42,461 bases of DNA from Erysipelothrix sp. GTDB lineage: Bacteria; Bacillota_I; Bacilli_A; Erysipelotrichales; Erysipelotrichaceae. Made by a program: the position numbers and the translations under genes. Below are positions 7,909 through 14,996 of this stretch, one piece after another (the stretch's first letter is position 1; each line of letters starts with the position of its first letter). The notes under the pieces are model-generated. The model made no database searches. It had not been told where the DNA came from and saw only the letters and a program-made list of their open reading frames with translations. The stretch spans positions 1-42,461 of the forward strand of contig JAAYHR010000045.1 in assembly GCA_012735275.1 (NCBI GenBank). Reading direction: 5' to 3'.

Positions 7909-8889
7909 ATGAAAAAATTAATTAATGTCGAATTAAAAAATGGAAATTATCAAGTTATTATTGAAAGTAATTTATTGAAAAATATAGAAGATTATATTGA
8001 TCTTAGTCAGCGCTATTTTATTGTCACGGATGATAATGTTGCGGCTTATTATTTAGAGACTTTAACTAGTCAATTAAAGAACTTTGATTACATTGTCTTA
8101 GCAAATGGTGAAGCAGCTAAGTCTTTTTCTAATTTACAAATGATCTTAGAGAAACTCTTAGAATTAAACTATGAAAGAACTGATCAAATAATTGCGCTTG
8201 GTGGTGGGGTGATTGGTGATATTGCTGGTTTGGCTGCCTCCTTATATATGCGTGGAATAGCTTATATAAATATACCAACTTCAAGTCTTGCTCAAATTGA
8301 TGCGAGTGTTGGTGGAAAAGTGGCGATAGATTTAGCAGGCGTTAAAAATGTTATTGGTGATTTCTATAATTCAAGTCAAGTTTTAATTGATCCTGCTTTA
8401 ACGGCTAGCTTATCTAAAGAGCACTATCAAGCTGGTCTCGTTGAAGCCTTAAAGATTGGACTAACCTCAAATTCTAAATTAGTTTCAATGTTAGAGGCGG
8501 ATGCGGAATATAATTTAATTGTCAATCAAGCAATTAGAACTAAGTTAAGTATTGTTAAAGAAGATGAAATGGACTTAGGTTTAAGGAATATATTAAACTT
8601 TGGCCACACCTTTGGTCATGCTTTAGAGGTTAAATATAATTTAATCCATGGTGAAGCCGTCTTCTATGGCATGTACTATGATGATATTTCCTCGGACATT
8701 AAAAATATCTTAGATAAGTTTAAAGAGAAGTTTGACTATAAGCGTGAATTTGCGACGGATGGCTTAATGGATTTAATGATTAATGATAAGAAAGTAAGTA
8801 AAGATATGTGTAGCCTGATTAAACTTGATAAAGTTGGAGCAGGCACAGTTGCACGCTACCCCTTAGCATATTTAAAGGAGAAACTATAA
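7909..8889 (+). CDS. aroB: 3-dehydroquinate synthase
   Basis: This 326-residue NAD- and metal-dependent enzyme converts DAHP to 3-dehydroquinate, the second step of the shikimate pathway. The NAD-binding ALGGGVIGDIAGLAASLYMRG and the substrate segment IPTSSLAQIDASVGGKVAID are intact. The metal ligands are visible in NILNFGHTFGHALE and the preceding glutamate of AGLVEALKIG. It is slightly shorter than the usual ~350-360 residues, mainly at the C-terminus. The start is ATG 7909, only a few bases after a possible -10, with a weak AAGG. The stop TAA overlaps the aroC ATG by one base, and it is the first gene of a five-gene operon. No DAHP synthase is in the window. Confidence 0.95.
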   Translation: MKKLINVELKNGNYQVIIESNLLKNIEDYIDLSQRYFIVTDDNVAAYYLETLTSQLKNFDYIVLANGEAAKSFSNLQMILEKLLELNYERTDQIIALGGGVIGDIAGLAASLYMRGIAYINIPTSSLAQIDASVGGKVAIDLAGVKNVIGDFYNSSQVLIDPALTASLSKEHYQAGLVEALKIGLTSNSKLVSMLEADAEYNLIVNQAIRTKLSIVKEDEMDLGLRNILNFGHTFGHALEVKYNLIHGEAVFYGMYYDDISSDIKNILDKFKEKFDYKREFATDGLMDLMINDKKVSKDMCSLIKLDKVGAGTVARYPLAYLKEKL

Positions 8890-9989
8890 TGCATACACTA
8901 GGTAAGGTATTTCAAGTAAATATTTATGGCGAATCACACGGTGATTTAATGGCCTTAACTATTAATGGTATTGCCCCGGGAATAAAGCTCGACTTAGAAC
9001 AAATAAAAGCTGATCTATCTTCACGTCGTCCCAAGTTAAAAAGTGAAACTAGTCGCCATGAAGCTGACGAGTTTAAAATTACTTCAGGCTACTTTAATGG
9101 TTATACCACCGGTGCCCCTTTAATGATTACCCTTGAGAACAAGAATGTTAACTCAAAAGCCTATGATCACTTAAAGGATGTTTTTAGACCGATGCATGCG
9201 GATTATCCAGCTCATATGCACTATCAAGGCTTTAATGATTATCGTGGTGGAGGCATCTTTTCTGGTCGTTTAACCGCACTTTTAACGATCGCTGGTTCAA
9301 TTGCTAAAGGGATCTTATCAGATAAAGGTATTTCAATTATTACCCGTATTAAAACAGTTAAGGACCAATCAGATACTAACTTCTCCGCTAATATTGAAGA
9401 AGATATCCAAGCCATTAAAGAAAACTTAATTCCGGTTATAGCTACAGATTTTCAAAGAACAGTATTTGATATTATTAATAATGTTAAAGCGGAAGATGAT
9501 TCACTTGGAGCAATCTTAGAATCAAAAATTGTTGGCTTAGAAGCCGGCTTAGGTGAGCCACACTTTAATAAGTTAGATGCAAATCTTGCTTATAATATTA
9601 TGACGATACCCGCGATTAAAGGTGTTTCATTTGGTAGTGGTTTTGATTTAGCAAAGCTTAGTGGCAGTCAAATTCGTGATGAGTATTACTTAGATCAAGA
9701 TCAAGTAAAAACCAAATCAAATCACATGGGTGGAATCATTGGCGGTATGGCGACAGGTATGCCAGTTATTATTAACTCAATCGTTAAGCCAACCCCTTCA
9801 ATTAATCTTCCACTGACAACAATTAAGAAAGATTTAAAGACGGCTGTAAGTTTAAGTACTAAGGGTCGTCATGATTCATCGATATTTACGCGCATACCAA
9901 TTGTCGTTGATGCATTGATAGCTCTGACGATCTTAGATATGTACTGTATTCGCTATGGTTATATGTATCAAATAGGTGATAAAAAATGA
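8889..9989 (+). CDS. aroC: Chorismate synthase (ends at UGA, TAG three codons later)
   Basis: This 366-residue FMN-dependent enzyme makes chorismate from EPSP. Signature blocks are GESHGDLMALTINGIAPG near the N-terminus, HADYPAHMHY, YRGGGIFSGRLTA, the FMN/EPSP-binding NHMGGIIGGMATGMP and the GRHDSSIFTRIPIVVDAL block. The gene comes before aroEK and aroA although it acts last in the pathway. The annotated stop is TGA 9987-9989, overlapping the aroEK ATG at 9986. If UGA is sense here, the protein continues only three residues (W-S-V) to TAG 9996-9998. It overlaps aroB by one base. Confidence 0.95.
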   Translation: MHTLGKVFQVNIYGESHGDLMALTINGIAPGIKLDLEQIKADLSSRRPKLKSETSRHEADEFKITSGYFNGYTTGAPLMITLENKNVNSKAYDHLKDVFRPMHADYPAHMHYQGFNDYRGGGIFSGRLTALLTIAGSIAKGILSDKGISIITRIKTVKDQSDTNFSANIEEDIQAIKENLIPVIATDFQRTVFDIINNVKAEDDSLGAILESKIVGLEAGLGEPHFNKLDANLAYNIMTIPAIKGVSFGSGFDLAKLSGSQIRDEYYLDQDQVKTKSNHMGGIIGGMATGMPVIINSIVKPTPSINLPLTTIKKDLKTAVSLSTKGRHDSSIFTRIPIVVDALIALTILDMYCIRYGYMYQIGDKK

Positions 9990-11218
9990 TCGGTTTAGTT
10001 GGATATAATATAGGTTATAGTTTCTCGCCAATTATTCATAATTACTTAGGTTATGATTATGAAATATTTGATTTAGATGCCAGTGAATTTGATGAGTTTA
10101 TGCTTATGCGAAACTTTAAAGCGATTAATGTAACGATACCTTATAAGGAAGCAGTTATTCCTTATTTAGATGAACTACATTCCTCAGCTAAAGAGCTTGG
10201 TGTCGTCAATACAGTAGTTAATAAAGATGGTTATTTAATTGGCTATAATACTGATACGGCTGGATTTGATTTTGCCTTAAAATATAATCAGGTTGAAATA
10301 AAAGATAAGCAAGTGCTTATCTTAGGAACAGGCGCAACCGCAGAATCAATTAAAGCAAGTCTAATTAAATATGCACCATCAAAAATTCAAATGATTGGCC
10401 GAACAACGCCAGTTAATTATACAAATCTTGAACCTGTAAGTTCATCTAATATTATTATCAATACCAGTCCAATTGGTGTCTATCCCAATACTGATCAATC
10501 ATTACTTGATCTTAGTGTTTTTAAGCATCTTGAAACTGTCATTGATGTTATCTACAATCCACTTAATAGTCTCTTGATTAGTCAAGCTAAGGCATTAAAT
10601 ATTAAGGCTTATGGTGGCTTATTAATGTTAGTGGCACAAGCAGTTTTTGCAGCCGAATATTTCTTTGATAAAAATTATGATCAAAACATTATTGCAGATA
10701 CTTATCATCAAGTTATTAAGGATAAGGAAAATATTGTCTTAATTGGTATGCCGACATCAGGTAAGACCAGTCTTGGAACTATCTTGGCTGAAACTTTAAA
10801 TTTAAAGTTTTATGATGTTGATCAAGAAATAGAGAAAAGGGCAGAAATGGAAATTGCGACGATTTTTGCTAAGTATGGTGAAACTTATTTTCGTCAGTTA
10901 GAAAAAGAAGTAATTCTTGATTTATCTAAATTACATTCAGTTATTATCGCCACTGGTGGTGGTTCAGTCTTAGATCCAGCTAATCTTGATTACTTAAGAA
11001 TGAATGGAAGATTATTTCTGTTAGATCGATCACTAGCAAATTTAAAGTATTCGAGTGATCGTCCACTTAATTCATCAATAGAACAGTTAGAAAAGCTCTA
11101 TTATGAGCGTAAAGATATTTATCAAAAAGCAGCTGATGTGATTGTCGACAACAATCAATCATTAGCAATTACATTAGAAAAGATTATTGAGGTGAGCAAT
11201 GAAGATACTAATTATTAA
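9986..11218 (+). CDS. Bifunctional shikimate dehydrogenase-shikimate kinase (AroE-AroK fusion)
   Basis: A single 410-residue frame holds two enzymes. Residues 1-~245 are shikimate 5-dehydrogenase: substrate serines in GYSFSPIIHN, catalytic lysine in NVTIPYKEAV, aspartate in YNTDTAGFD, and the nucleotide loop GTGATAESIK. Residues ~250-410 are shikimate kinase: P-loop IGMPTSGKTSLG, shikimate-binding DVDQEIEKRA, TGGGSVLD, and the lid arginine in SSDRPLN. Both catalytic residue sets are present, so both should be active, turning dehydroshikimate into shikimate 3-phosphate. Only a few residues link the domains. The start overlaps the aroC end (ATGA) and the 3' end overlaps aroQ by 20 nt. Confidence 0.93.
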   Translation: MIGLVGYNIGYSFSPIIHNYLGYDYEIFDLDASEFDEFMLMRNFKAINVTIPYKEAVIPYLDELHSSAKELGVVNTVVNKDGYLIGYNTDTAGFDFALKYNQVEIKDKQVLILGTGATAESIKASLIKYAPSKIQMIGRTTPVNYTNLEPVSSSNIIINTSPIGVYPNTDQSLLDLSVFKHLETVIDVIYNPLNSLLISQAKALNIKAYGGLLMLVAQAVFAAEYFFDKNYDQNIIADTYHQVIKDKENIVLIGMPTSGKTSLGTILAETLNLKFYDVDQEIEKRAEMEIATIFAKYGETYFRQLEKEVILDLSKLHSVIIATGGGSVLDPANLDYLRMNGRLFLLDRSLANLKYSSDRPLNSSIEQLEKLYYERKDIYQKAADVIVDNNQSLAITLEKIIEVSNEDTNY

Positions 11219-11645
11219 CGGACCAAATATTAATATGCTAGGTATTCGTGATCAAGCGATTTATGGAACTAGTACATATGCTGATTTAGAAAAAATGGTA
11301 AGTGATTTTGCCCTAGAAAATAATATTGAGCTAGATATGCTTCAATCAAACTATGAAGGTGAGATTGTCACGATCATTCAAGATAACTATTTAAAATATG
11401 ACGGTTATATTATTAATCCGGCAGCCTATACCCATACTTCAATTGCGATATACGATGCACTCTTGGCTGTTTCAAAACCAACGATTGAAGTACATATCTC
11501 TGATGTTGATAATCGAGAAGACTTTCGTAAAGTTAATTTTATTCGATCAGCTTGTTTTAAATCAATCACAAATCTAGGTATTAATGGCTACCTTGAAGCA
11601 ATTCATGCGATGATCTTGCACTTGGATAAGACAAATGAAGATTAA
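11199..11645 (+). CDS. aroQ: Type II 3-dehydroquinate dehydratase
   Basis: This 148-residue dodecameric-type dehydroquinase removes water from 3-dehydroquinate. Family motifs are INGPNINMLGIRDQAIYG with the catalytic tyrosine, LQSNYEGEIV, NPAAYTHTSIAIYDAL with the histidine, and EVHISDVDNREDFR. The length is standard. It overlaps aroEK by 20 nt upstream and aroA by 11 nt downstream, so the whole aro block is tightly coupled in translation. The start ATG 11199 is preceded by a GAGGTGA ribosome site inside the aroEK coding sequence. Confidence 0.95.
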   Translation: MKILIINGPNINMLGIRDQAIYGTSTYADLEKMVSDFALENNIELDMLQSNYEGEIVTIIQDNYLKYDGYIINPAAYTHTSIAIYDALLAVSKPTIEVHISDVDNREDFRKVNFIRSACFKSITNLGINGYLEAIHAMILHLDKTNED

Positions 11646-12897
11646 AATTTCTAAGTCACAAGCTATGGGTGTGGTTGAGATTATTGCTTCTAAGTCATAT
11701 GTTCATAGGGCCCTGATTGCCGCGGCTTTAGCAAATTCCAAGTCAATAATTACTAATGTTGATTTAAATGACGATATTATTAGAACGCTGGAAGGATTAA
11801 ATGTTTTAGGGGCTAATATTACTTATGATGATCGCAAGCTTATGGTCACACCAATAATTGTTGATAAGCAGAAAAAGATTGTGATCAATGCCCATGAATC
11901 AGGATCAACCTTACGCTTTTTAATTCCACTCGCAACTTATTTATATGATGAGGTTATCTTTATTGCTAGTAAAGATTTGTTAGCTAGACCACTTGATGTT
12001 TATCTTGATCTATATGGTAAGGATAAGTTTACTTATCTTGATGAGAATACACTACTTGTTAAAGGCTTTCCAAAGCAAAGTGAGTATCATATCCTAGGTA
12101 ATATTTCATCGCAGTTTATTACTGGATTATTATTTACGCTTTCACTGATGGAATTTGATAGTAAAATAGTTTTAACGAGTGAGTTGGCATCAAAACCTTA
12201 TGTTGATATGACCTTAGCTATTATGGAGGAGTTTGGACTTGAAGTTAAATTAGCTAATAATCAATACTTAGTATCAGCTAATCAAACTTATATTGGAAAG
12301 GCTTTAATGGCTGAAGGTGATTTCTCCCAAGCTGCCTTCTTTACTGTCTTAGGCATCATTAATAATGATTTAAAAATTAAAAATTTAAACTTTAATTCGA
12401 TGCAAGGTGATAAGCAAATATTTCCAATCCTAGAAGCCTTAGGAGCCAAGTTTACTTATGATGATAATTCTGTTTCAGTTTACAAAACTACGATTAAAGG
12501 CGGACTGGTTGATTTAAATGATATTCCAGATTTAGGTCCTATCTTATTTGTTTTAGCTTTATTTGCAACCAGTGAAACTAGATTTATTAATATTGAGCGT
12601 TTAAGAATTAAAGAATCTGATCGCGTTGGGGCGATGGAGACTGAACTGAAGAAGTTTGGCGCTAAAATTTTGGTAATGGATAATGAGATGATTGTTTATC
12701 CCTTAGCCAAGTTTAATTATGTAGCTAGTGTTGATAGTCATAATGATCATCGGATTGCTATGGCATTATCGATCTTAGCCACATGTCTTGAGTATGACTT
12801 AGTTATAGAAAATGCAGAAGCGGTTAATAAATCATTTCCATCATTCTTTACTGAGTTAAGTAAATTAAATATTAAAGTTTCGGAAGATACACGCTAG
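11635..12897 (+). CDS. aroA: 3-phosphoshikimate 1-carboxyvinyltransferase (EPSP synthase)
   Basis: This 420-residue enzyme transfers enolpyruvate from PEP to shikimate 3-phosphate. Recognisable blocks are SKSYVHRALIAAALA at residues ~20-34, HESGSTLRFLIPL for the PEP/shikimate site, LRIKESDRVGAMETEL, and DSHNDHRIAMALSI near the C-terminus. It is somewhat divergent but complete. It is the last gene of the aro operon; its TAG stop lies inside the stem of the terminator hairpin. The operon covers all steps from DAHP to chorismate, lacking only DAHP synthase in this window. Confidence 0.94.
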   Translation: MKIKISKSQAMGVVEIIASKSYVHRALIAAALANSKSIITNVDLNDDIIRTLEGLNVLGANITYDDRKLMVTPIIVDKQKKIVINAHESGSTLRFLIPLATYLYDEVIFIASKDLLARPLDVYLDLYGKDKFTYLDENTLLVKGFPKQSEYHILGNISSQFITGLLFTLSLMEFDSKIVLTSELASKPYVDMTLAIMEEFGLEVKLANNQYLVSANQTYIGKALMAEGDFSQAAFFTVLGIINNDLKIKNLNFNSMQGDKQIFPILEALGAKFTYDDNSVSVYKTTIKGGLVDLNDIPDLGPILFVLALFATSETRFINIERLRIKESDRVGAMETELKKFGAKILVMDNEMIVYPLAKFNYVASVDSHNDHRIAMALSILATCLEYDLVIENAEAVNKSFPSFFTELSKLNIKVSEDTR

Positions 12898-12909
12898 TGT
12901 ATCTTTTTT
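12885..12909 (+). terminator. Terminator overlapping the aroA stop codon
   Basis: AGATACACGCTAGTGTATCT (12885-12904) is a perfect inverted repeat followed by T residues. The aroA TAG (12895-12897) sits at its centre. Confidence 0.9.
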
Positions 12910-12960
12910 AGTACTATTTTACTTTTAGTACTTGACAGTGTACAGTAGTGGGTGTAGTAT
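12910..12960 (+). promoter_or_regulatory. padR promoter with possible operator
   Basis: A consensus-like promoter, TTGACA (12932-12937), a 17-nt spacer and TAGTAT (12955-12960), precedes the PadR gene. An inverted repeat, AGTACT-type arms at 12910-12915 and 12928-12932, abuts the -35. It could be the PadR autoregulatory operator, but this is inference only. Confidence 0.7.
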
Positions 12961-12979
12961 AGTAGTTGAGGAGGCGCTT

Positions 12980-13303
12980 ATGAATACTCAATTCAAAAGA
13001 GGCGTGTTAGAACTAGTTGTTTTACTAACAATCAAGAAACAAGATATGTATGGCTATCAGTTAGTTAATGAAGTCAACAAAGTTATAACCGTCAATGAGG
13101 GGACTATCTATCCACTCTTAAGAAGATTAACTAATGAAAAGTATTTTGATACTTATTTAAGAGAATCTAATGAAGGACCACCAAGAAAGTATTATCGTCT
13201 ATCGGGTCCTGGAATGGAATATACAGCTGCTCTACTTAAAGAGTGGGAAACATTTGTAACAAGTGTCAATCAATTTATAAAGGAGGACATTGTCAGTGAA
13301 TAA
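12980..13303 (+). CDS. PadR family transcriptional regulator
   Basis: A 107-residue winged-helix regulator. The PadR pattern is clear: FKRGVLELVVLLTIKKQDMYGYQL, then the recognition region VNEGTIYPLLRRL, and PPRKYYRLSGPGMEY in the wing. The frame is open upstream to a TTG at 12932, but that codon lies in the -35 box. ATG 12980, preceded by GAGGAGG, is the real start. In Firmicutes such small PadR proteins repress an operon with a DUF1700/HAAS partner, as here: the next gene overlaps by a few bases. It likely controls its own operon; the inducing signal (often envelope stress or a drug) is unknown. Confidence 0.92.
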   Translation: MNTQFKRGVLELVVLLTIKKQDMYGYQLVNEVNKVITVNEGTIYPLLRRLTNEKYFDTYLRESNEGPPRKYYRLSGPGMEYTAALLKEWETFVTSVNQFIKEDIVSE

Positions 13304-14294
13304 ACTAAAATTTGAAGCTTACCTACGCAGTGAGTTAAGTATCTTACAAAATGATGAAATCGATGAAATCGTATCTGAGTACTTACAACATATTGATATG
13401 AAAGTCTTAGAAGGGGTTAGTGAAGAAGAAGCAATTGCTGACTTTGGAGACTTAAATGATTTGGTTGATGATTTACTATCAGCTTATAAAATTGATGCGC
13501 GTGATCGAACATTTAGTAATTTTGAAACAAAAAGTAAATCAATCTTAAACACAATCTTAAACTTTATTAACTCGATTGTTAGTCAGTTAATGAAACTATC
13601 AGCCAGCCAGATTATTGGTCTTATTATTGAATTTACGATTGTCTTATTATTACTTACAATCTTTTCATCAATTACCTCAAGTTTCTTATCATCAATTGGT
13701 CGTATGTTCTACTTTAGACCATACTTTATAACTTCGATAATTAGATTCATTATTTCAATTGTTGATGTTATTATCTCGCTATCAATTGCTTTTATTGTTT
13801 TATACTGGTTTGCTCAAGAGCGTATCTTAGGTAAACATGATAGTTTTGATAATCAAAAGGAAGAAAAAAAAGAAACTTTTAAACCAGCAGCTGAGACTAA
13901 AAGACCTGCAAGCGCAGAGTCAAGATCATCTAGTAAAGAAGAAAGTTTTGCTTTTAAACAAGAGAATGAAACAAGTCGCGCATATAAATCAGTCACAGAT
14001 AAAATAATTAATGAATCACCAAAGCGCAAACGTGGCATTGATCGCTCATTATTTACAGTAATTACTTATATCTTTAAAGCTTGTCTGTTACTAGTATTAA
14101 TTCCAGCAATTGTTATTAATGTACTTTCTACAATTGCTTATGTATATTTAGTATTCGCAACATTTTCAGGTTATGGCTCAGTTGGTTTAGTACTAATTGG
14201 AGCTGGATTCTTATTAATGTTATTCTCATTTAACGTATTTTTAATCAAACTAGTAGGAGGAAAAAAAGATGAAGAAGTTCATAATAATATTTAG
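13296..14294 (+). CDS. DUF1700/HAAS-domain membrane protein
   Basis: A 332-residue protein starting at GTG 13296. AAAGGAGG (13279-13286) is 9 nt from this GTG but only 3 nt from the upstream TTG at 13290. Residues ~1-70 form the HAAS/DUF1700 helical domain (MNKLKFEAYL start, then IDEIVSEYLQHIDMKVLEG and EEAIADFGDLNDLVDDLL). Four hydrophobic segments follow, two before and two after a charged, flexible cytoplasmic linker of about 80 residues rich in K, E and S. HAAS proteins usually pair with PadR regulators and act as membrane-bound partners. The gene overlaps padR and the downstream secreted-protein gene by 26 nt. Confidence 0.8.
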   Translation: MNKLKFEAYLRSELSILQNDEIDEIVSEYLQHIDMKVLEGVSEEEAIADFGDLNDLVDDLLSAYKIDARDRTFSNFETKSKSILNTILNFINSIVSQLMKLSASQIIGLIIEFTIVLLLLTIFSSITSSFLSSIGRMFYFRPYFITSIIRFIISIVDVIISLSIAFIVLYWFAQERILGKHDSFDNQKEEKKETFKPAAETKRPASAESRSSSKEESFAFKQENETSRAYKSVTDKIINESPKRKRGIDRSLFTVITYIFKACLLLVLIPAIVINVLSTIAYVYLVFATFSGYGSVGLVLIGAGFLLMLFSFNVFLIKLVGGKKDEEVHNNI

Positions 14295-14937
14295 TCTTGG
14301 TATCAGTTTAATGATTGCTGGTGGCGTCGTCTTTGCTTATGAATTATCAGAGTTCACAACTTATGATATTGTTGAAAATGAACTTAATCTTCCGGTTGTA
14401 TCAAATACTGTTGATTATGATATATCAGACTTTAAAACGCAAATTGCATTTTATGACTACTCTATGAATGGTATCTTCCCAGCAGAGACTGGTTTAGGAT
14501 CAAGTTCGAATAGTTATTCTAATCTAGATATCGTTGAAGATGAGTCACAAGTTCTTGGAACAATTTCCGTAAATGTTACTTACTTATCTAATATTGGCTC
14601 TTCGGCTTGCTACATGAGTTTCTATAATGAAGACTATGAAGAATACTCAGGTCGTCATCATGGTAAACGTGAGGGTAATCGAAAAGGTCAACACCACAGT
14701 GAAATGATGGCTAATCGAAATAATCGTCAAACACGTAGGTTAAGTAAAGAATTTAATCTTGATGTAACTTATCCAGTTAGTGGAATCATTACCTGTGAAT
14801 ATAATGGTCACAAGTTAGTAAATAATATCTTTGCTAATGATCATTTCAAAATGTTAATGAAAACGAAACAATTACCAACCGTTCCAACTAAAACAACGAT
14901 AGTTATTAATCCAAGTGATGCTGATAAAATTAGATAG
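14269..14937 (+). CDS. Secreted or membrane-anchored protein of the PadR-HAAS module, unknown function
   Basis: A 222-residue protein with an N-terminal signal or anchor helix (residues ~3-23, IIIFSLGISLMIAGGVVFA). The extracytoplasmic part has beta-rich stretches and a basic, His/Arg/Asn-rich stretch at about residues 126-155 (RHHGKREGNRKGQHH), plus two cysteines. I do not recognise the family. By position it replaces the DUF4097-type adhesin-like protein that often follows padR-DUF1700, but I see no clear DUF4097 repeats. Its AGTAGGAGG ribosome site is strong, and its stop overlaps a terminator hairpin, ending the three-gene operon. Confidence 0.75.
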   Translation: MKKFIIIFSLGISLMIAGGVVFAYELSEFTTYDIVENELNLPVVSNTVDYDISDFKTQIAFYDYSMNGIFPAETGLGSSSNSYSNLDIVEDESQVLGTISVNVTYLSNIGSSACYMSFYNEDYEEYSGRHHGKREGNRKGQHHSEMMANRNNRQTRRLSKEFNLDVTYPVSGIITCEYNGHKLVNNIFANDHFKMLMKTKQLPTVPTKTTIVINPSDADKIR

Positions 14938-14957
14938 TCAATGACTATCTTTTTTTT
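14932..14957 (+). terminator. Terminator of the padR operon
   Basis: AGATAGTC (14932-14939) and GACTATCT (14943-14950) form the stem, followed by seven T. The stem includes the preceding gene's TAG. Confidence 0.9.
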
Positions 14958-14973
14958 AGCGTCATTTTTAAGG

Positions 14974-14979
14974 TATAAT
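14974..14979 (+). promoter_or_regulatory. -10 element upstream of priA
   Basis: TATAAT lies 17 nt after a poor TTTTTT -35 in the terminator tail. AGAGGTGA precedes ATG 14997. Confidence 0.45.
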
Positions 14980-14996
14980 AGTCAAAGAGGTGAAAG

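Noticed and set aside
12932-12979. N-terminal extension of the PadR regulator from TTG 12932
   Set aside because: The TTG is part of the -35 box, while ATG 12980 has a strong GAGGAGG and matches the PadR family start.
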